Assembly (NCBI GenBank): GCA_963930645.1
Contig: OZ005648.1
Span: 245,621,436 to 245,685,435, forward strand
DNA length: 64,000 nucleotides
From: Salticus scenicus
Taxonomy: Eukaryota; Arthropoda; Arachnida; Araneae; Salticidae
Direction: 5' to 3'
Shown: positions 56,600 to 64,000 of the stretch, piece by piece
Layout of the letters: every line of letters starts with the position of its first letter
Numbering within the stretch: position 1 is the first letter of the stretch
Position numbers and translations under genes: made by a program
The notes under the pieces: model-generated
Told to the model about the DNA's origin: nothing
Databases searched by the model: none
What the model saw: the letters and a program-made list of their open reading frames with translations, nothing else

Positions 56600-59579
56600 T
56601 TAAGTTATAAATATATTGTCCATATTTTTTATGTCGATTTACTTTTATTCTAAAGTATTATGTATATACCAAAATAAGATTGCAATAATCTTTTGCAGAT
56701 TAAAAACCTATATATTATGACATTGTTTATATATTGCAAATATATTTTAAAAGCATCGGTAAATGCTATAATTTTTTTTCATGTTAAAAGTACATTATTT
56801 AGTGTCATAATTAGAGAAAAAAAATATTTTATAGCTTTTGATTCCTTTCAAGAATTTAAAATAATCTTTTTAAGAAATATACTTTGCCTAATGCTATGTG
56901 ATATAGCTAAAAACTTTAATAAGATGTTAAATATGAATAAGAATTATATTTTTAATCAAAAATAATTCATGCAGTTTATTTCATTAAATAAATTGTTTAT
57001 TTAATGTTTTATATGTTTTGATTTAGGAGTAGTAAATTTTCTACTTAAAAACATTAATTTATTTCTTTCCTTGATAATATTAATCATTAGTGCAAATGAA
57101 AATTAAATCTAAGCATGAAATGATAAAAACAAATGTCTAACATAAGATGCAAGTTTATGCTTCCATAAAGTTTCATTTCTATTTCAATAAATTTCGCATG
57201 ATTGATTTTTATTTCCTACATAATAACTCTTGTTTTTCTGTTAAATAAACCAGATTTTGAATTATTCTTGTGTACTTCTTCAAATCAACATGAGACAAAA
57301 TGTTATTAAAAATTTTCTTGTGATTTATCAACACACAATTATTTGTATATTATATATATATATATATATAATGCCACATTTCTTCTCCTGTCGTCTTCAT
57401 AAGTATGAATTTCATAAATTGACCATGTGAAAATTAAGTACCTTTTGTTTTATCAATTGAATAAAATAGTGGATCTTTTTTCCTCTTTACCTCCTTTTTT
57501 GCAGTCTAAATGAATGAACATTAAGATTCATATTCAGATACTGTGTTTTCCAGATCATTTTCAAGAAAATGTTAATGTATTATGTAATCGTACTATCTGT
57601 ACACTCACAGGATAGTATTGGTGTAGGAGGCAGATATTAATTTTTCTTTTCTTTATTTCAAGTTAATTATTTTTTACAAAACTATCATTGATGCCGTTTA
57701 CACGCTATAGCGCATAAATTATATGAAAAATCAAAGACAGGACACTAAAAATTTATTGTGGCAAGTCCCAGGGGAAGCATAATTTTCATTCCTAAAAAAA
57801 AAAGCAAAGTTTAAAACTAATATTTTCGTTATATTTTTAAAGCATTCTGCTCTGGAGAAGAAAATCCTTTAAAACTCCATTTTCCCATAAAGGAAAAAGA
57901 ACTAATCCTGTATGATAAACACAAACGAGTGGCCAGCGACAAAATCAAAGTTCCGTCTCTGAGATGAAAAAACAAAGTTCTGATGCGAAAAGATTATCAG
58001 TAAAAAGTGTACAATACACCAAATCACCAATGGGTGCCCTCTCTCTATCAAAGCTTAGTCGAAATATGAAATTCGGAAAATGGTCGCAAAATCATTCTTT
58101 CAAAAAATCAAAAACATTCATATCCAATTCCAATATGATATACCAATCCAGTACACACGCACAAGTGAACGGCACAAAAACAAACATAAAGTTAAACTTG
58201 AAAACGTAGTTCCAATACTTAAAAATTACCAGTTAAAAGTGCCAATACATTGAATCTCATCACCCTGCTGATGCAAAACAAAAACAAATGAAACGGATGA
58301 ATGAACGTGATTACAGGAACATGGCATGTCTGTATTATGATTCAAGAAATTTTATTACTAAAAAACCTAAGTATTTAAAAAAATAAAATAAATAAAGTGA
58401 TATGTTTGCTGCGTTAAGCAAAAAATAAAATATTTTTGTCAGTGTTAGAATGTTATTATAATTTCTTTTACAGATAAGTAAGTACAGTTTATTGGTAAGT
58501 TATTTTGTGGTTAAAGGAGGGTAGGGGACTGGGGGGTAGCTTTTTCAGACGTGATATTTTCGTTCTCGACAGAGGCTGATATCTGGAAAATTCTGATAAC
58601 CGAAATCGGGTCGGTCCCGTGATTGCCAGATAATGTGGATCCTTTACTGTATTTGAAGTGGAATGTGTAACTAAATTTCGTAATCAATCTGCTTATCTCA
58701 AAACTCCTCCTTTCTCAAAAAAAAAAAAAAAATCTCATTTTGTTTCTTTATGTTAATAATTTCAAGGACTTTTTTAATAGTTTTCTAGTTTAAAATAATA
58801 ATTAGTTATTATACTATATTTTCTTTCTGGTTTCAGAGCACATTGATCTAAATGTTTTCATTTGTTTCTTAACAGCAACCACCTTCTACATAATATTAGT
58901 TTTAAGACAATCTCAAAAAGAGCTGGTTAAAAGTTCATAAAAAACTGTTTTTCATCTACAATAAGATAAAATTTCAATTTATATCTTTAATATATAAATT
59001 ATGTGGGGACCCTTTTTTAAAAATAAAGGACTCAGATGTTTGGAACTCGTGGGTCCCAGGATTTTGAAAGCCTAGAGGCATCACTGAACTGTTTGGATCA
59101 CTGAACTATAATATTATTTTGCAAATTTTCATGATACTATGTGCGATAGAAATGTAGGAGTGAGAAGGAGATATTTGATTTTCCTGAGATTTAAAAATAA
59201 AAACTCAACTTCCTTATTACACATTTTTCATGTAGAAGTATTAACTCCTATTTGGTAAAAAAAACTGGAGCATGGGTTGTGCTACATCTTTTAAAGAATA
59301 TCATAGTCCATCTGATCAGATCCTTTAAAAAAGTTAAATTTGAATATTACCAATACAATGGTTGTGTTCCGATTCTGTCCGTTATGAAATTGTGGAAAAG
59401 TAAGAAATGCAGAATGAAAAACTTTGTTCAGATAACATTTAAAGTAGAATAGATTATTCACATTTTAAACTCTGTTGATTTGATTTTCTTTTTTTTTTTA
59501 ATAATTTGTAAAACTTCAAAAATATGAAAATATTTTTTAGAAAACTTTCTTTTACAAGAATTAATGAAAATAATAGGCG

Positions 59580-59614
<35 letters not shown>

Positions 59615-60340
59615 ACATATACTAAAATAAAAGTTTGCTTTTAGCTAGTGTAAATCTATGTTAAAGAATTAAAACAAGACAATATATATATATATATTTT
59701 TTTTTTTTTTAAGAAATTTATTTTCAGTAAGCACAAAAGTCTTGACTAGAATATAGAAGCATTTTTTTTTTTTTTTTTCCCTTAAGACTAGAAAACATAC
59801 ATAAGCAATAAAAATAATTATACTATTATTTCAGCAACTTTTTCAGTTACCTACTTTTGCTCTGAACAAGGTACTAAAAATAATTCAAGAAATTTAAAAG
59901 AAAACCATCCCAGTCAGGAATCTTAACTTCAGACCAATGGCTTGATGTAGTTCTACTGCCGAGTTTTCCAGACAGATTCTGACAGGCAAAATTTGCTCAA
60001 AGACATTACATTCTTCATTTGACTTCAAAAACAAATAATAAAAAGCACAAATCACTGTACATTGTGATATGTTATAATGTAATTTTTCACTTTAACAATA
60101 TTAACCTTCTATTACAAATCTCTTATTTAATGTGTTGAAGTGTAAAATTATCATACAGAAAGTGATTTTATTAAACTTTATATAAATAAAAAGTCTGTAG
60201 AGAGTGAAATGACATTTTGATTTATATACTATAAAACCAGGGATGAGATTAACAAAAATCTGAAACACATTTATGAATATAAGTAATATTTAAGTACTTT
60301 GAGTATAAACTTTTTTTTTTTTTCAATATTTTTGTTTTTA
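56600..60340. other. Intergenic, no gene recognised
   Basis: AT-rich with TA microsatellites at 57350-57369 and 59582-59612. A fragment at 58548-58652 (ending GGATCCTTTACTGTA) resembles pogo/Tigger ends seen at 11.3 and 32.2 kb. Small ORFs here have no recognisable content. Confidence 0.5.
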
Positions 60341-60353
60341 TATTTTAATTTAA

Positions 60354-60846
60354 GGTGCCTGCCTACCTTTAAAACACAATTTTCAGTCAAAACTCTGATT
60401 TTCTGTTTTTGGGTTAGTATTAAAGCCTGACATTTTAGCTTTCTAAACAGTTTGAATTTTGTTTCTATCTTGCTTAAAACTTGAGTTACAGGCATTTTAA
60501 TATTAGTCACTCGCCAGTTTTTGAAACCAGAAGTGACCGGAAATGACCCATAGATGTTTGTTTACATAAATGTTTTACTCAATATAAGCATCAAAATTTG
60601 TTACTGAATATACAATAAAAGAAAAAGCTTTGAAATAAATCAGAAACTTGTTAAAATTATTTTTTGTTTAATAGGTAAAATCTTGTTTTTAAATTTGTTT
60701 TCTGCTTTTTCTCAAAATGAGATTTTTAGCATTTTGCTCTATCCCAAAACATCATAACTCCAAAAATTATAATTGAAAATGAAATGTTATGAAACTTTGA
60801 CAAAATACTCTAGCGGAGTTGTTTTAGGGATTGAACAACAATGAAT

Positions 60847-60879
<33 letters not shown>

Positions 60880-61465
60880 GTCGATAGAAGTTATGAAGTG
60901 CCAAGTACATTCATGATTTTTTCAGCGTGTAAAAATGTTATCTTCTCTAAAATATTAAATAACATGGTTATAGTTTTGAGCCCTTAAGGACCTTTCAATA
61001 ATCTAAATAAAATTTACAGAATAAAAATATCTTTATTTAAATTTGACTTATGATGTTTTGTAAAAGTGCTTTTTCTTTTTTTTTCAAATTTTATGCATAT
61101 TTGTTTTTTACTATATTCTATCATATAATGCACATAAATAGGGAATTTTTCAGTTATTAAAAAAAAAAAAAAGAATCATCTCCAGGGGTGAAACTTTTCA
61201 GGGGCTACCCCTAAATTTAGGGTTTTTGAAAATTTTGCTGTCTTTGAATTTCATGTTAAATTATTTTGTTTTTATAGAAATTTCTTATTTAGAGTATTTA
61301 TTTTGCTTTATAATATATTAAGAAATCTTTAATCTATCACTTATTATAAGTAGTCATGTTATATATTCATAATAAGTATTCATATCTGCATGCAAATAGC
61401 AGTTTTCAGGGTTTTTACATGTTAGGTAGTTTCACCCCTGCGATCTCCGACGGTAGGCAGGCACC
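60354..61465. mobile_element. TTAA-flanked element, 1.1 kb
   Basis: Inverted ends GGTGCCTGCCTACC (perfect 14 bp) lie between TTAA at 60350-60353 and 61466-61469. No transposase. A 258-bp MITE is nested near its right end. Confidence 0.75.
61183..61440. mobile_element. hAT-like MITE, nested
   Basis: Perfect 13-bp TIRs CAGGGGTGAAACT / AGTTTCACCCCTG. Flanks TCATCTCC and CGATCTCC agree at 6 of 8 positions. The same family occurs, interrupted, at 5361-6265. Confidence 0.7.
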
Positions 61466-61946
61466 TTAAATAAAATGACAAACTACAGGCTTTTCATCTT
61501 TTTAAGTAACAAATATCTGATATTTTATAGCAAATTAAAGACAAATAACATGCCTAGTGAGGTTTATTATTAGTCAGAGGGAAGAAAAGTATAAAATGCA
61601 GTTTATTTTTCCTAGAAAAGGGGAGAAAATCTCATCCCTGTAAAATGAAATTTGCAGACACTGAGAAAAAAAATATATATATGCATGTTTATAAAAATAT
61701 ATAGTGAAGAACAAATATATAAAAAGTTTAAGTGTAAAAAACACAATTGCTTGAATTGTGATTTATATTACCATTATAAAAATCATTTAAAATATAGCTA
61801 AATGAAATTACTTATCTAATTGACAATGTAATGTTATTTCTTAAATAGAAATATCACTTTTTTAGTATTATTTTTAAAAAGTTTCATTGTCATAAAAATT
61901 ACTATCAAAACAGACATAAGACCTAAACACTGATTATGTTCTAACA

Positions 61947-62140
61947 CAGGGGTGGCCAACCCGCGGGCCGCATGCGGCCCACCACGTAGTTTCTTGCGGC
62001 CCGTGAGGAGACTAACGATATTTATAGTTTGACAGCTTTGGCTAATGGATCAAAATTTAATAAATACTGTCTGACTTTTCGAAGTGAAAATACATTTCAA
62101 CGATTATGGTAGCTAAAGAACTGTTGTAATGAAATGTTAT
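61947..62140 (+). mobile_element. hAT-type 5' end
   Basis: CAGGGGTGGCCAACCCGCGG then GCCGCATGCGGCCC is a typical hAT (Charlie-like) terminus. The matching end is not found; the mariner follows at 62143. Confidence 0.5.
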
Positions 62141-62142
62141 TA

Positions 62143-63065
62143 TTGGGAGTACAAATTAATTCGGTCCGTTTTTTTTCGTTAAAAAAACATTTTATTTATT
62201 ATCAAAATGAAAAAACATGTTATTCAAAGTATTGTCCATCGGTAGCCACAACTTTTGTCCACCTTTCTGGCAATTTTCGGATTCCATCTCTGAAAAATGA
62301 GTCCTCTCTGGACGCAAACCATGAATCGAGCCATTCTTGAATTTCTTCGAAAGAAGTGAAGCGGTGTCCAGCCAAATCGTGATGCATCCGTCGGAACAAC
62401 CAATAATCAGAAGGAGCAAGGTCTGGCGAATACGGCGGGTGGGGTAGGACCTCCCATTTCAACGTTTCCAAGTAATTTTTAACGACAATTGCCACATCGC
62501 TTTTCAACGTCGCGCGGTTTCAACTCGTATGGGACCCAATTTCCTTGCTTTTGAACCATTCCCATTTTTTTTAAGCGCACGGAAATTGCTTGCTGAGTGA
62601 CTCCCAACGATCCTGCAAGCTCTTGTTGCGTTTGGCACGGATCTTGATCGAGCAATTCCTCCAATTTGGCGTCTTCGAACTTTTTCGGCTGGCCCGGGCG
62701 CTCATTGTCTTCGACACTAAAATCACCATTTTTGAAGCATCGAAACCACTCTCTACATGATTTATCAGATGGCGCAGATTCACCATAAACTTCCACAAGC
62801 GATCGATGCGCTTCAGCGGCACTTTTCTTCCAATTAAAAAAGAAAATCAAAACTTCCCGCAAATGTTGTTTCTTTAGCACAAAACTCGACATATTGAATG
62901 CTCAAAAAACCAATGTTGTTGTATAAAACTCGAAGCTTCGTTGACTGAATATGGTTGACAAAGGTCAAACCTTTCTAACAATGCCAAAAACATCTATCAT
63001 TATTCAGTAAACAAATCAGCCAGAGCCATCTATTGAAAACGGACCGAATTAATTTGTACTCCCAA
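62143..63065 (-). mobile_element. Mos1-like mariner with internal deletion
   Basis: Perfect 30-bp TIRs starting TTGGGAGTACAAATTAATTC (62143-62172; inverse 63036-63065) with TA duplications at 62141-62142 and 63066-63067. The element is 923 bp, against about 1.3 kb for a full mariner. It encodes a deleted transposase on the minus strand. Confidence 0.95.
62220..62892 (-). pseudogene. Mariner transposase, central catalytic part deleted
   Basis: From 62892 the minus strand encodes MSSFVLKKQHLREVLIFFFN, then WFRCFKNGDFSVED and a second helix-turn-helix ending near ELKPRDVEKR, the DNA-binding half of a Mos1-like (mauritiana-type) transposase. After a frame change near 62500 the C-terminal part resumes: LETLKWEVLPHPPYSPDLAP, SDYWLF and KLPERWTKVVATDGQYFE. 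The expected full length is about 345 residues. The missing middle contained the first two aspartates of the DD34D triad, so this copy cannot make active transposase. The third aspartate (SPDLAPSDY region) remains. Confidence 0.9.
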
Positions 63066-63109
63066 TAGATCAATTATTCATTCTTTTTACTTTCTCTTAC
63101 CCATAATGC

Positions 63110-64000
63110 AGAGAAAGTATTGTTTTGGGGTCAAATTTTCGAAAGAGAGATTTTGTTATATTTACATGTTCTGAGGTCCCCTGAATACGAAAATCATGTT
63201 TTTAGCAAATGGTCTGTGTCTGTGTGCGTGTATGTATGTGTGTGTGTCTGACTGTTATCAGCATATCTCAAAAACAAATTATGGCAGAAAGTTCAAACTC
63301 TGTATTCTAAATGTGTATCATATAGGGATGCCACAGTAAGCTTTTCGTTGAGATGACGCAAATGGTTTGTGTACAGGGACACTCAAAAGTATTCAAATAC
63401 ATTACGTCTATGGGGGGAATTGCAGGTAAGTAGGGTTTATCAGCTATAGACTGCACTAAACCAAATGAAACGAATATATATTTTTTGTAATAGAGATAGT
63501 CAACTGGGCAAAAAAATTGTGTATGTAGGAGCCTCGCCTCCCCCCCCTGGGGTGAAGTCCCCCCTCAAGGGTAGTAAATTTTCTTGATGGGTATCATTCA
63601 AAAGAGCTCGCCAATACCTTTAAAACGAATGGTTGAACTATAAATCTGTGATAATTCAAAACAAAATTATAGATTTTTTTACCTTTAACGAAAAAAATCG
63701 TGATTTTTTTTTTTTTTTTTTTTTTTTTGTAATATTGAGAGTAAAATGGACTTTTTCTGGATATTTAGTGTTACACTACTTCTCTAATATGGAAATCGTC
63801 TGCATTATCATAAGAGATAATTTCTTTAAATAATAATTTTAATAAATAATTTTTAATAACCGAATTAAATTCTATATAAATGTAGGTGGATTAATTAAAC
63901 AGGGGGTTTAGGGAGGCGGCAGCCCCCCTCACACAGAACTAATTATCGTATAAAACTCTTCTGAAGCGTAATTTGAATTGTTTAGCATAGGTTTACAGAC
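63110..64000 (+). repeat. Diverged interspersed repeat, copy B, and flank
   Basis: 63112-63250 aligns with 30595-30710 (AGTATTGTTTTGGGGTCAAA, TTTACATGTT, GGTCTGTGTCTGTGTG). The rest is non-coding, with C/G runs near 63541 and 63900. Confidence 0.45.

Noticed and set aside
57964..58209. 81-codon basic ORF downstream of POLR1B
   Set aside because: Lysine/serine-rich from A-rich sequence, no promoter, splice or homology cue.
1..64000. CRISPR arrays, bacterial operons, rRNA genes
   Set aside because: The window is intron-bearing eukaryotic DNA; repeats found are satellites or transposons without spacer structure, and no rRNA sequence was recognised.

Overview
The window is AT-rich, intron-rich eukaryotic DNA, most likely from an arthropod. 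A spider or other arachnid is my guess, based on the repeat style and not on any decisive marker. One host gene can be supported. It is the 3' two thirds of POLR1B (RPA2/RPA135), the second-largest subunit of RNA polymerase I, on the + strand. Fifteen coding exons (455..56489) join in phase into 791 residues plus a stop codon. The roughly 340 N-terminal residues expected for the family lie upstream of position 1. No other cellular gene is visible on either strand.

Layout: 1-4.4 kb holds the first two visible exons with nested small elements between them. 4.5-21 kb is one 16.5-kb intron filled with transposon debris: a broken Gypsy-type gag, a tandem array interrupted by a TA-flanked MITE, a CpG-rich island that may be a solo LTR or promoter, a Helitron Rep fragment joined to a G-run minisatellite and a 148-bp satellite, a Tigger-like transposase relic, and a 1.6-kb element with perfect 24-bp terminal inverted repeats (TIRs). 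21-29.2 kb contains nine closely spaced exons (exons 3-11). 29.2-45 kb is a 15.8-kb intron holding several MITEs and a structurally complete 9.4-kb Ty3/Gypsy retrotransposon (34541..43943). 45-56.5 kb carries the last four exons. 56.5-64 kb is intergenic, with a TTAA-flanked element, the 5' end of a hAT-like element and an internally deleted Mos1-like mariner with perfect 30-bp TIRs.

The most interesting object is the Gypsy element. Its two 924-bp LTRs differ at one position, it has a CATGG target duplication, and gag and pol are both open. The gag stop follows a TTTAAAC slippery heptamer, then a 7-nt spacer and a predicted H-type pseudoknot, so pol (opened in the -1 frame) is very probably made by -1 ribosomal frameshifting. 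Each LTR also begins with a perfect hairpin.

Other notable signals are two foldback elements with hammerhead-ribozyme-like cores on the minus strand, and several TTAA-flanked piggyBac-like MITEs that share subterminal palindromes. Several nested insertions have empty sites that can be read from sister repeats in the window. All assignments come from reading the sequence and recalling families; no database search was run.
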